Source of the DNA: Candidatus Aminicenantota bacterium
GTDB lineage: Bacteria; Acidobacteriota; Aminicenantia; Aminicenantales; Saccharicenantaceae
Direction: 5' to 3'
Assembly (NCBI GenBank): GCA_022867105.1
Contig: JALHVH010000322.1
Coordinates: 1 to 11,923, forward strand
Length of the DNA stretch: 11,923 bases
The translations under genes were made by a program, and so were the position numbers. This document shows, piece after piece, positions 1-6,894 of this stretch. Numbering within the stretch: position 1 is the stretch's first letter; each line of letters starts with the position of its first letter. Under the pieces are notes generated by a model. The model did no database searches. It had not been told where the DNA came from and worked only from the letters and a program-made list of their open reading frames with translations.

Positions 1-171
1 CGTCATCATCTGGCTCCCGAGGTCCTCGGTGTCCTGGAGCGTGAGCCGCGGGAAACCCGTCAGGGGCATCAGCGTCCCGTGGACGCGGATCATGGGATAG
101 TTCCCGGCCTTCAGATGAACGTCTGAGGCATCCCTCTCTATAGCGATCTTCAAGAATTCGTCGATGACCAT
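1..171 (-). CDS. pilT: Type IV pilus retraction ATPase PilT, N-terminal fragment
   Basis: The first 57 codons of a gene that runs off the left edge. The visible protein starts MVIDEFLKIAIERDASDVHL and continues with KAGNYPMIRVHGTLMPL. The pattern S-D-[VI]-H-[LI]-x-x-G-x-x-P-x-x-R-x-x-G is the hallmark of the PAS-like N-terminal domain of PilT/PilU and related GspE-family ATPases. The Walker A/B boxes and the AIRNLIRE-type retraction motif would lie outside the window, so PilT versus PilU or PilB cannot be settled completely; absence of a long N-terminal extension favours PilT. The ATG at 171-169 has a good ribosome site (AAGGAG, about 6 nt upstream). It starts 25 nt after the ilvE stop on the same strand, so the two are probably co-transcribed. 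Known family role: cytoplasmic hexamer powering pilus retraction and twitching motility. Confidence 0.85.
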   Translation of the reverse strand, partial: MVIDEFLKIAIERDASDVHLKAGNYPMIRVHGTLMPLTGFPRLTLQDTEDLGSQMMT

Positions 172-196
172 AGCCTTCTCCTTAATTGAGATTTTC

Positions 197-1126
197 TCAG
201 AGATATGTCAGCCAATGGTACGTGTCCTCGCGCCCGCCGTTGACGCAGGCGAAGAACTCTTCCTGGAGCTTCCCGGTGACCGGCCCGCGCCGGCCGCTCC
301 CGACGATGATCTTGTCGATGGACCGGATCGGGGTCACTTCGGCCGCAGATCCCGTGAAAAAGACCTCGTCGGCCGTGTAGAGCATCTCCCGCGGGATCGT
401 TTCCTCGACGAGCTTGATGCCTAGGTCCCGGACGATGGTCATGATCGTGTCCCTGGTGATCCCCGGGAGGACCGACGCCGAAAGAGGAGGAGTATAGACC
501 GTCCCGTTCATGACCAGGAAGATGTTCTCCCCGCTCCCCTCGGAGACGTGCCCCCGGATGTCCAGGGCGATCCCCTCCGCATAGCCGTCCAGGACGGCTT
601 CCATCTTGATGAGCTGGGAATTCATGTAGTTGGCGCCGGACTTGGCCAGGGCCGGGAACGTGTTGGGGGCCATGCGCCACCAGGTCGAGACCTTGACATC
701 GACCCCGTTCTCGAGGGCTTCCGGGCCCAGATATTTGCCCCATTCCCAGACGAGAATGGTGCAGTCCACCGGGTTCGGGAAAGGGTCCACGCCGAGGGTC
801 TTATATCCCCGGTAGATGATGGGACGGACATAGCAGGACCGGAACCCGTTGGCCCTGATCGTCTCGAGGACCGCCTGGTTGAGCTCGTCCTGGCTGTAAG
901 GGATGTCCATCCTGTAGATCTTGCATGAGTTGTAAAGGCGCCGGGTGTGTTCTTTGAGCCGGAAGACGGCCGTCCCCTTGGGTGTCTCGTAGGCGCGGAA
1001 TCCTTCGAAGAGCGAACTCCCGTAGTGCACGACATGCGAGGCGACATGGATGGTGGCTTCCTTCCAGGGAACCAGTTTCCCGTTCATCCATACCATTCCA
1101 TTCTCGTTGAAAGGGCTCATTCCCAT
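197..1126 (-). CDS. ilvE: Branched-chain amino acid aminotransferase IlvE (fold-type IV PLP enzyme)
   Basis: Transfers the amino group between glutamate and the keto acids of leucine, isoleucine and valine, the last step of their synthesis and the first of their breakdown; cytosolic. The 309-residue length fits the family. Visible signatures: N-terminal HYGSSLFEGFRAY (residues 34-46), the PLP-lysine segment ALAKSGANY with K162 as probable Schiff-base lysine, SEGSGENIF (195-203) with the conserved glutamate, LPGITRDTI (220-228), and FFTGSAAEVTPI (256-267), the phosphate/carboxylate loop. Start choice: ATG at 1126 has AAAGAG directly abutting it, while the third codon (ATG at 1120) has the same AAAGAG at about 6 nt, so translation may begin at 1120. 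A near-consensus promoter lies at 1163-1190, so ilvE need not depend on the upstream chaperone operon. D-amino-acid aminotransferase and aminodeoxychorismate lyase share the fold, but motifs and length favour IlvE. Confidence 0.93.
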   Translation of the reverse strand: MGMSPFNENGMVWMNGKLVPWKEATIHVASHVVHYGSSLFEGFRAYETPKGTAVFRLKEHTRRLYNSCKIYRMDIPYSQDELNQAVLETIRANGFRSCYVRPIIYRGYKTLGVDPFPNPVDCTILVWEWGKYLGPEALENGVDVKVSTWWRMAPNTFPALAKSGANYMNSQLIKMEAVLDGYAEGIALDIRGHVSEGSGENIFLVMNGTVYTPPLSASVLPGITRDTIMTIVRDLGIKLVEETIPREMLYTADEVFFTGSAAEVTPIRSIDKIIVGSGRRGPVTGKLQEEFFACVNGGREDTYHWLTYL

Positions 1127-1162
1127 CTCTTTGACAAGACTTCAGAACCTTTTTACGCTCAT

Positions 1163-1190
1163 TTTATACGAAGGAACATGAATAAGTCAA
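1163..1190 (-). promoter_or_regulatory. Sigma-70 type promoter for ilvE
   Basis: On the minus strand TTGACT (1190-1185) is followed after 16 nt by TATAAA (1168-1163), each one mismatch from consensus. Initiation would fall near 1156, leaving a leader of about 30-35 nt before ilvE. It sits in the 78-nt gap after the kinase gene, which is AT-rich compared with the surrounding coding DNA. Inferred from motif and spacing only. Confidence 0.6.
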
Positions 1191-1205
1191 TCCGGCCTCC
1201 CGGAT
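1190..1205. other. Perfect 6-bp inverted repeat right after the kinase stop codon
   Basis: ATCCGG and CCGGAT flank a 4-nt loop, beginning at the last base of the kinase stop and ending at the first base of the ilvE -35 box. There is no U-tract after the hairpin on the minus strand, so it is not a standard Rho-independent terminator. It could weakly pause or protect the 3' end of the upstream mRNA. Confidence 0.35.
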
Positions 1206-2143
1206 CAGGCCGATTCCCCGCAATGGGGACAGGTCTTCGACTTCAGGGGAAGCGGCCGGCGGCAGTTCCAGCAGAGGTCGGCCTTGCGGTTCTCCCGGGC
1301 CTTGATCCTGGTGAAGATGTCCTCGATCTCGGTGCTCCTGGGATCATGCCCCCTGTAAACGGAGAGGCCGCGGATGATATCGCCGGCGCTTTGGTACCGT
1401 TCCTCGATCCTGGCGGCCAGGCACTTCATGATGATCTCGTCGACCTCCTTGGGAACCTTGTTGTTGCGGATCCTGGGCGGCGTAATCTTCCCCTGCTGAG
1501 CCTTCTCCAGGATCTTGAAGGGGTCGGGGTCGAAGATGGGCGGCCGGCCGATGATCATTTCATAGAAGATGCAGCCGATGGAATAGATGTCCGAGGCATA
1601 GGAGGCCTTTCCCATGAACTGCTCAGGGGCCATGTAGGGCGGAGAACCGATGCGCGTCGAGGCATAGGGGACGGTATGGAGCCAGGCCGAGGTCCCAAAG
1701 TCGGTGATCTTGACCGTCCCTTCCTCTGAGATCATGATGTTGGAAGGCCGGAGGTCTCGATGGATGATCTTGTTCTTATGGGCATGGTCGATCCCGTGCG
1801 AGACCTGCTTGATATAGTCCATGGCTTTTTCGCAGCCCAGGACCTTCTCCTTTTCCAGAATCTTCTCCAGAGTCTTCCCTTTGACATACTCCATGACCAT
1901 GAAGAAGATGTTCTTCTCCTTCTCGGCCGAGATCATCCGGACAATGTTGGGGTGGTTCAGGGCGGCCTGGAGCCTCGGCTCCTTGAGAAGTTTGTAGAGC
2001 TCGACGGATTGCTTGTGGGGGACCTTGATGGCCACTTTGATGTCCAGCCACGTGTCCTTGGCCAGGAACACCGAACCGAACCCCCCGCTTCCCAAGGACC
2101 TGAGGATCTCGTATTTACCGACCTTCTGTCCTTGCAGGAACAT
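1205..2143 (-). CDS. Ser/Thr protein kinase (Hanks type) with C-terminal zinc ribbon
   Basis: 312 residues. A complete kinase domain covers about residues 11-262: glycine loop GSGGFGSV (18-25), VAIK with ATP-anchoring K40, probable helix-C glutamate E55, catalytic loop HRDLRPSN (128-135), DFG (148-150), and APEQ (172-175). The catalytic-loop residue that is lysine in most Ser/Thr kinases (HRDLKPxN) is arginine here (R132); the catalytic aspartate D130 and metal-binding N135 and D148 are present, so activity is likely. The C-terminus (about 288-312) holds CWNC...CPHC (C291, C294, C305, C308), a zinc ribbon. No membrane segment or extracellular sensor such as PASTA is present, so it should be cytosolic. 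The ATG lies 1 nt after the stop of an upstream gene remnant and has only a weak GGA about 11 nt upstream, suggesting translational coupling. Its place behind hrcA-grpE-dnaK-dnaJ suggests a role in stress response; the substrate is unknown. Confidence 0.9.
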   Translation of the reverse strand: MFLQGQKVGKYEILRSLGSGGFGSVFLAKDTWLDIKVAIKVPHKQSVELYKLLKEPRLQAALNHPNIVRMISAEKEKNIFFMVMEYVKGKTLEKILEKEKVLGCEKAMDYIKQVSHGIDHAHKNKIIHRDLRPSNIMISEEGTVKITDFGTSAWLHTVPYASTRIGSPPYMAPEQFMGKASYASDIYSIGCIFYEMIIGRPPIFDPDPFKILEKAQQGKITPPRIRNNKVPKEVDEIIMKCLAARIEERYQSAGDIIRGLSVYRGHDPRSTEIEDIFTRIKARENRKADLCWNCRRPLPLKSKTCPHCGESA

Positions 2144-2144
2144 G

Positions 2145-2327
2145 TCACAAATTCCAGAAATGGGAGATCATGCCCACGGCCGGGATCGCCGCGACTCCGG
2201 CCAGAAAACGGTTTCCCCTGTCGTTGAAAAGCCGGACCTCATCCCCGTCCTCGAAGGCCCTGGAGCTCTTCTGATCGATCTCGCCGGCGCAAAAATGGTT
2301 TGAGGTCAACCTCTCTGCCCTAAACGA
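2145..2327 (-). pseudogene. Remnant resembling the N-terminal PUA domain of an RlmI-type rRNA methyltransferase
   Basis: The 185-nt gap between dnaJ and the kinase is open in one minus-strand frame that begins at the end of dnaJ and stops with TGA 1 nt before the kinase ATG. It has no ATG suited as a start; a TTG at 2309 would give 54 residues, with AGAGAGG abutting it at zero spacing. The translation reads SFRAERLTSNHFCAGEI, then GDEVRLFNDRGNRFLAGVA, then IPAVGMISHFW. This fits the RlmI/RlmK-type PUA pattern (R-L...H-x-F-x-G-x-[IV]... GD-x-[VI]...G-x-[FW]-L-x-x-G...P-x-x-x-I...W). The catalytic methyltransferase domain is missing, so this looks like a truncated gene. Alternatives are a functional short ORF acting in translational coupling, or the C-terminal domain of a molybdopterin oxidoreductase, which has a similar V-R-x-F-N-D-R-G stretch. 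Assigned by pattern only. Confidence 0.42.
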
Positions 2328-2328
2328 A

Positions 2329-3453
2329 TCAATGGAATAGATTCCTGACCTTGAGGACGACGCTCTTGTCCACGTCGTCGATGGTTTCCCCCCTGAGCTC
2401 GGCCAGCTTGAGGAGGAGAGACTTCTGTTCCTTCGTCAGGTCCGCGGGCGTCGTCACGATCACTTTCACGTAGAGGTCCCCCTTCCGGCGGCCATCCACG
2501 TCCCTGATGCCTTTGCCCTTCAAACGGAAGACCTCCCCGGACTGGACACCGGGAGGGATCTTTAGGACCTCGTTGCCCTCGAACGTCGGAACTTCGATCC
2601 TGGCCCCAAGGGCCGCCTGGGCAAAGGACAGGGGGACTTCGCAGGAGAGATCGTTCTTTTCCCGTTCAAAAAAAGCGTGCTTCCGGATCCGCGTGATGAC
2701 ATAGAGATCGCCGCGGGGCATGTCTTTTTCTCCGGCTTCCCCTTCTCCGGGGACCCTCAGTCTCGTGCCGTTGTCCATCCCGGCGGGGATCTTGATCTTC
2801 AGCGAGGTTTTTTCCTTGATCATCCCGGTCCCCTGGCACTCGCCGCAGGGAGAAGCGATGATCTCACCCGCTCCCCTACAGTGGGAGCAGGTCCTGGATA
2901 GGGTGAAGAAGCCCTGTTGGTAACGGATCTGGCCCCTTCCCTGGCAGGCCGGGCAGACCGATTTTCGGCTGCCGGGGCGGAGCTTCGAGCCGTTGCAGGA
3001 AGAGCATTTCTCGTGGCGGGTGAGCTTGATCTCCTTTTCCACGCCCAGGGCCGCTTCTTCGAGACTGATCTCCATCTCCAGGGCCAGGTCCCTGCCCCTT
3101 TCGGGCTGCCGCCTCCGGTTCCGCTCCGCGGTCCCGAAGAGATCCCCGAAACTGAAGCCGAAGAAATTCCCCAGGATGTCCTCGAAGTCTTCGAACACGG
3201 ACGAATCGAAGCCCGAATAGCCCTGGCTCCGCAGTCCGTCGCTCCCATATTGGTCATAGACCGCCTTCTTGTCCGGGTCGATGAGGACGCTGTAAGCTTC
3301 GGCGGCTTCCTTGAATCTCTCCTCGGCCTCCTTGTTCCCGGGGTTCCTGTCGGGGTGGTGCTTGAGCGCCGCCCGCCGGTAGGCCTTTTTGATCTCCTCC
3401 GGGGCCGCCCCCAGGGGAACTCCGAGGACCTCGTAAAAATCCTTCCCAGCCAT
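2329..3453 (-). CDS. dnaJ: Co-chaperone DnaJ (Hsp40, type A)
   Basis: 374 residues with full type A layout. J domain at about 4-70 with the HPD triad at 33-35, which stimulates DnaK ATPase; a phenylalanine-rich, rather glycine-poor G/F region (about 71-118); four zinc-binding modules CSSCNGSK (150-157), CPACQGRG (167-174), CSHCRGAG (189-196) and CGECQGTG (203-210); then two beta C-terminal domains ending near 374. The first module has lysine where the usual final glycine stands; all eight cysteines are present. It begins 5 nt after the dnaK stop; its ribosome site (AGGA about 5 nt upstream) overlaps the end of dnaK, so the two are coupled. It delivers clients to DnaK in the cytosol. Confidence 0.97.
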   Translation of the reverse strand: MAGKDFYEVLGVPLGAAPEEIKKAYRRAALKHHPDRNPGNKEAEERFKEAAEAYSVLIDPDKKAVYDQYGSDGLRSQGYSGFDSSVFEDFEDILGNFFGFSFGDLFGTAERNRRRQPERGRDLALEMEISLEEAALGVEKEIKLTRHEKCSSCNGSKLRPGSRKSVCPACQGRGQIRYQQGFFTLSRTCSHCRGAGEIIASPCGECQGTGMIKEKTSLKIKIPAGMDNGTRLRVPGEGEAGEKDMPRGDLYVITRIRKHAFFEREKNDLSCEVPLSFAQAALGARIEVPTFEGNEVLKIPPGVQSGEVFRLKGKGIRDVDGRRKGDLYVKVIVTTPADLTKEQKSLLLKLAELRGETIDDVDKSVVLKVRNLFH

Positions 3454-3458
3454 TTTTC

Positions 3459-5027
3459 CTATTTCCTTAGATGGACCGCTTTTTCCTTTTCCATGATCTT
3501 CGCAATATCCGCGGACGACAGGCCCGAAGAGGCCCTGACCTGGATCCTCTGCTGGCGGCCGGAAACGACGTCGTTCGCCGACACCTTGACGATCCCGTCC
3601 GCATTGATCTCGAACGTGACGTCGATTTGGGGGACTCCGGCAGGGGCCGGTTCGATCCCCACAAGCTCGAACGTTGCCAGGGACTTATTCTCGGTAGCGA
3701 ACTCGCTTTCTCCCTGGAGGACATGGATCCGGACCCGTCTTTGGTTGTGCTCCACGGTCGTGAACGGCATGGTCTTTCTGGCGGGGATGGTCGTGTTCCG
3801 CTCGATGATCTTCTGGTAGGTTTGGTTCTCGGTCTCTATCCCCAGGGAGAAGGGCGTGACGTCCAGGAGGAGGACGAGGTCCTTAATGGACCCTTTGATG
3901 ATCCCCGCCTGGATGGCCGCTCCCATGGCCACGATCTCATCCGGGTTGACGTGCTCGGCAGGCCTTTTGTTGAAATGCTTCGAGACCTTTTCTTTGATCA
4001 GGGGCATGCGCGTCTGGCCGCCCACCAGGATGACCTCGCCGATGTCCCCTACGCTCAGCCGACAGTCGCCGAGCGCCCTGTCGATGAGCGGGATGGTCCT
4101 ATCCACGAGGTCCCCGGTCAGATCCTCCAGAAGCCCGCGGGAGATCGACCTCCGGATATGTTTGGATCCGGCCCCCTTGGAAGAGATGAAGGGCAGGTTG
4201 ATCTCGGTCTCCATGGTGAACGACAGCTCCCGCTTGGCCCGCTCGCAGGCTTCCTTGACCCTCTGCAGGGCCAGCTTATCCTCTAAGAAATCGGCCCCGC
4301 CGTGCTTCTTGAATTCCTCGACCAGCCACCCGACGATGCGGTTGTCGAAGTCCTCGCCGCCCAGGTAGGAATCCCCGTTGGTCGCAAGGACGTGGAAAAC
4401 GCCGTCATTGATCTCGAGGATGGTGACGTCGAAGGTCCCGCCTCCCATATCGAAGACGGCGGCCGTCATGTTCTTTTTCGTATTCAGGCCGTAGGCCAGG
4501 CCGGCGGCTGTTGGCTCGTTAATGACGCGCAGGACGTTGAGGCCGCTGATCTGGCCGGCGTCCTTGGTGGCCTGCCTCTGATGATCGTTGAAATGGGCGG
4601 GAACGGTGATCACCGCGTCGGTGACCACCTCCCCAAAGAAGGACTCGGCGCAGAGCTTGAGGTAGCTCAGGATCAAGGCCGAGATCTCCTGAGGGGTCAG
4701 GACCTGCGAGTCCAGAGAGATCATGACGTCTCCGTTCCCGGCCTCGATCAGCCTGAAAGGCATCCTCTTCATGGCCTCGACGATCTCGGGCGATCGGTAC
4801 TTCCGGCCGATGAGCCGCTTGACCGCGAAGATCGTGTTCCCGGGGTTCGTGATCGCCTGCCTCTGAGCCAAGTTGCCGATCAGGCGCTCGCCGGCGGTCG
4901 TGAACGAAACGACCGAGGGCGTCGTGGGAAATCCCTCGAGGTTGGGGATGACGACCGGGCTTTCGCCCTCAAGGTGGGCGACGCAGGAATAAGTGGTTCC
5001 CAGGTCGACTCCGATGACTCGGCCCAT
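3459..5027 (-). CDS. dnaK: Hsp70 chaperone DnaK, naturally lidless (522 residues)
   Basis: ATP-driven chaperone. The nucleotide-binding domain (about 1-382) carries VDLGTTYS (7-14), the catalytic lysine K70, INEPTAAGLAYG (169-180), FDMGGGTFDVTIL (192-204) with T198 at the usual autophosphorylation position, and VGGQTRMP (335-342, Q where S is usual). The interdomain linker DLVLLLDVT is at 383-391. The beta-sandwich substrate domain follows (about 392-500), with GIEPAPAGVPQIDVTFEI at 457-474. The protein ends at about 20 residues after RASSGLS (498-504), where the helical lid begins. Ordinary DnaK is about 600-640 residues, so the lid and disordered tail are missing. This is not an edge effect: the TAG is followed by dnaJ after 5 nt with no residual lid sequence. 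The ATG at 5027 follows the grpE stop by 5 nt, with GAGG at 4 nt. A dedicated DnaK paralogue is possible, although the hrcA-grpE-dnaJ context is that of the main chaperone. Confidence 0.96.
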   Translation of the reverse strand: MGRVIGVDLGTTYSCVAHLEGESPVVIPNLEGFPTTPSVVSFTTAGERLIGNLAQRQAITNPGNTIFAVKRLIGRKYRSPEIVEAMKRMPFRLIEAGNGDVMISLDSQVLTPQEISALILSYLKLCAESFFGEVVTDAVITVPAHFNDHQRQATKDAGQISGLNVLRVINEPTAAGLAYGLNTKKNMTAAVFDMGGGTFDVTILEINDGVFHVLATNGDSYLGGEDFDNRIVGWLVEEFKKHGGADFLEDKLALQRVKEACERAKRELSFTMETEINLPFISSKGAGSKHIRRSISRGLLEDLTGDLVDRTIPLIDRALGDCRLSVGDIGEVILVGGQTRMPLIKEKVSKHFNKRPAEHVNPDEIVAMGAAIQAGIIKGSIKDLVLLLDVTPFSLGIETENQTYQKIIERNTTIPARKTMPFTTVEHNQRRVRIHVLQGESEFATENKSLATFELVGIEPAPAGVPQIDVTFEINADGIVKVSANDVVSGRQQRIQVRASSGLSSADIAKIMEKEKAVHLRK

Positions 5028-5032
5028 GTCCC

Positions 5033-5683
5033 TCAGCCCTTCCTCGGCACGAGCACCTTGACCAACGCGGGCCGCAGCAGCCTGTTGTAAAGCATGTAGC
5101 CTTTTTGGAGGACCTCGGCCACTTTTGGATCCTTGACCTGGTCAGATTCCTCTGTGGCCATGGCATGGTGGAGGTTGGGGTCGAACGCTCCGTCCTTGAT
5201 CTCGATGGGCTGAACTCCCTTCTTGAGCAGGATGTTCAGGTACATCCGGTAGATCAATTCGATGCCGTCACGGAAGGCGTTCCCGTCCGCTCCCTGTTCC
5301 GCTGCGCTCAAGGCCCTTTCGAAGTTGTCCAGGATCACGAGGAGCTCCAGCAGGAGCTCGCTCAAGGAGTACTGGAGGTAATCGGCCTTCTCCCGCTCCA
5401 ACCTCTTCTTCAAGTTCTCCATCTCGGCCAGCTTGCGGAGGAACTGGTCCCGGAGCTCTTCCTTTTCTTTCTTCAGCTGTTTGATCTCGGCATCCCGCTT
5501 CTTGAGTTTACTTTTGAAGTTCCTGCCTTCTTCGGATTCCGGCTTGTGCCCTTCCTTCACCGTTTCCACGACGGCGGGCTCCCCAGGGGCTTCTTTCTTT
5601 TTTTCGGTTTTTTCGGGAGGTTCGGGCTTTTCCATGACGTATTCAATCTCTTCGCTGATCTTTTCTTCATCGGTAGGACTCAT
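5033..5683 (-). CDS. grpE: Nucleotide exchange factor GrpE
   Basis: 216 residues. A charged, low-complexity N-terminus (about 1-52, rich in E, K and P) is followed by a long coiled coil (about 55-105, KSKLKKRDAEIKQLKKEKEE region) that dimerises the protein, the hydrophobic helix LLLELLVILDNFERAL (110-125), and the beta-wing head with GAFDPNLHHAM (166-176) and VLQKGYMLYNRLLRPALVKV (191-210), the GrpE signature. It releases ADP from DnaK. Its ATG overlaps the hrcA stop (ATGA), and GAGG lies about 7 nt upstream, so translation is coupled to hrcA. The N-terminal tail is longer than in many GrpE proteins. Confidence 0.96.
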   Translation of the reverse strand: MSPTDEEKISEEIEYVMEKPEPPEKTEKKKEAPGEPAVVETVKEGHKPESEEGRNFKSKLKKRDAEIKQLKKEKEELRDQFLRKLAEMENLKKRLEREKADYLQYSLSELLLELLVILDNFERALSAAEQGADGNAFRDGIELIYRMYLNILLKKGVQPIEIKDGAFDPNLHHAMATEESDQVKDPKVAEVLQKGYMLYNRLLRPALVKVLVPRKG

Positions 5684-6741
5684 ATGGAAACCTCATGATC
5701 CGCGGACATGATGGCCCGGCTCAGCCGCTTGGCGACGCTGTCAACCAGAGGGATGATTTTTTCGTAGGGGATCCTTTTCGGACCGATAATCCCCAACGAG
5801 CCTAGGACCTGGTTGCTGTAGCCATAATGCGAAAGGACGAGGGAGCAGTCCTGGATATCGGGAAAGTCGACCTCGGACCCGATAAGGACCTTGACCCGTT
5901 CAAGGCTGATGAAGTCGGAAAGCAATCTTGTCAGGTTGGCCTTCTCCTCGAAGCTTTTGAAGAGCGACCTCAACTTGGCGGCATCGAAGAGCTCGGACTT
6001 GTTCAGGAGGCTGGATGTCCCCTGAAAGAAGATTCGGCTTTCCGACTCCTCCTGGTTGATATAGGCCCTCACCAGGACGGACAGCTTGTTGACGATGACC
6101 TCATATTTCTGTTTGTATTTCGGGAGCTCCTGAAGGAGGAAGTCGCGGATGATGAGCAGGTTTTTTCCCCGGAAGTTCATGTTGATGTATTGGGCCGCGT
6201 TATCCAATTCGACCTGGGTGAAAGGCGTCCCGGTCTCGATGATCTGGGTCAGAACCATTTGGAACGGCGTGACCAGGATGGCCATGACCTTGTTCTCCGA
6301 GATCTTCATGAACCGAAGGTGGCGGATATGGATCTGCGATATCCGTGGGGAGATGACGAAACCCAGGTTGTCGGAATTTTCCGCGAGGATCCTGGAGACC
6401 TGGATGAGCAGAGAGTCGAAATCCCCTTTCCTCGCCGCAAGGGTCTCGGGGACGAGCGGCGTTTCCTCCTTCGGGAAGAGCATCTCCGCCAGGAGGCTGT
6501 TGACATAGAAACGCAATCCCTTGTCCGTCGGAACACGCCCCGCCGAGGTGTGGGGCTGCGACAGGTAGCCCTTTTCTTCGAGCCGGGCCATGGTATTTCG
6601 GATGGTCGCCGGAGAACCGGAGAACGGCATTTTTTGGAAAACGAGCCCCGAGCTTACAGGTTTCCCCAGCCCGAGGTATTGCTCCACGATAAGGTTCAGG
6701 ACGCGCCTGTCCTTTTCTTTCAATATAGACATATCCATCAT
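5680..6741 (-). CDS. hrcA: Heat-shock repressor HrcA
   Basis: 353 residues. The N-terminal winged-helix DNA-binding domain (about 5-80) shows SPATIRNTMARLEEKGYL (43-60) and QPHTSAGRVPTDKGLRFYV (62-80), both HrcA hallmarks. A GAF-like dimerisation domain and inserted region follow, and the end carries GIIGPKRIPYEKIIPLVD (317-334), also typical. In other bacteria HrcA binds the CIRCE inverted repeat and represses groE/dnaK operons until heat stress. It is first in the operon and overlaps grpE by 4 nt. Three possible starts lie close together (ATG at 6741, 6738 and 6732); AGGA is best spaced (5 nt) for 6738, which would drop one residue. No CIRCE is recognisable near its promoter. Confidence 0.96.
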   Translation of the reverse strand: MMDMSILKEKDRRVLNLIVEQYLGLGKPVSSGLVFQKMPFSGSPATIRNTMARLEEKGYLSQPHTSAGRVPTDKGLRFYVNSLLAEMLFPKEETPLVPETLAARKGDFDSLLIQVSRILAENSDNLGFVISPRISQIHIRHLRFMKISENKVMAILVTPFQMVLTQIIETGTPFTQVELDNAAQYINMNFRGKNLLIIRDFLLQELPKYKQKYEVIVNKLSVLVRAYINQEESESRIFFQGTSSLLNKSELFDAAKLRSLFKSFEEKANLTRLLSDFISLERVKVLIGSEVDFPDIQDCSLVLSHYGYSNQVLGSLGIIGPKRIPYEKIIPLVDSVAKRLSRAIMSADHEVSI

Positions 6742-6754
6742 GTTCCTATTGAAA

Positions 6755-6784
6755 TTTATAGCATGTCCCCCCTAAAGTTGTCAA
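6755..6784 (-). promoter_or_regulatory. Sigma-70 type promoter of the hrcA-grpE-dnaK-dnaJ operon
   Basis: A perfect TTGACA (minus strand 6784-6779) is followed after 18 nt by TATAAA (6760-6755). Initiation would fall around 6748, leaving a leader of only about 7-16 nt before the hrcA start codons, which barely holds the AGGA ribosome site. I found no TTAGCACTC/GAGTGCTAA-type inverted repeat over or near it, so control may come from an atypical operator or be constitutive. Confidence 0.65.
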
Positions 6785-6806
6785 ATGAAGAGGGTTGATC
6801 GGGTTG

Positions 6807-6894
6807 TTAAGTTATTCTTATCCCGGCGTATCCGACGACCTCACGGTCATCCCCCGTCACATCTCCGGAGGTTTGGTCGCGGATGAGCTCGGCC
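6807..6894 (-). pseudogene. Broken C-terminal tail of a second memo gene
   Basis: Minus-strand translation gives AELIRDQTSGDVTGDDREVV, then GYAGIRIT and a TAA stop at 6809-6807. This matches the C-terminal part of the intact Memo protein at 8829-9674, with 79 of 84 bases identical over 6811-6894. Of the five differences, three are synonymous; the other two change Y to D at positions where the intact copy keeps the family-like tyrosine, as expected for a copy out of selection. Upstream sequence switches abruptly at 6894/6895 to an unrelated plus-strand gene fragment. The remnant ends 22 nt before the hrcA -35 box, so memo may once have sat directly upstream of hrcA. Confidence 0.8.
6811..6894 (-). 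repeat. 84-bp direct repeat, copy A (left of PAS-HD-GYP gene)
   Basis: Aligns without gaps to 8872-8955 with 5 mismatches. Both copies have the same orientation and represent the 3' part of memo coding sequence. Copy A is the degenerate one. Confidence 0.9.

Noticed and set aside
1205..2143. Pseudokinase because of HRDLR
   Set aside because: The catalytic aspartate, VAIK lysine, asparagine and DFG aspartate are all present; arginine at that loop position alone does not imply inactivity.
3454..3475. Frameshift explaining the short DnaK
   Set aside because: Only 5 nt separate the dnaK stop from the dnaJ ATG, and dnaJ is intact from its first codon, so no lid-coding sequence is hidden in another frame.
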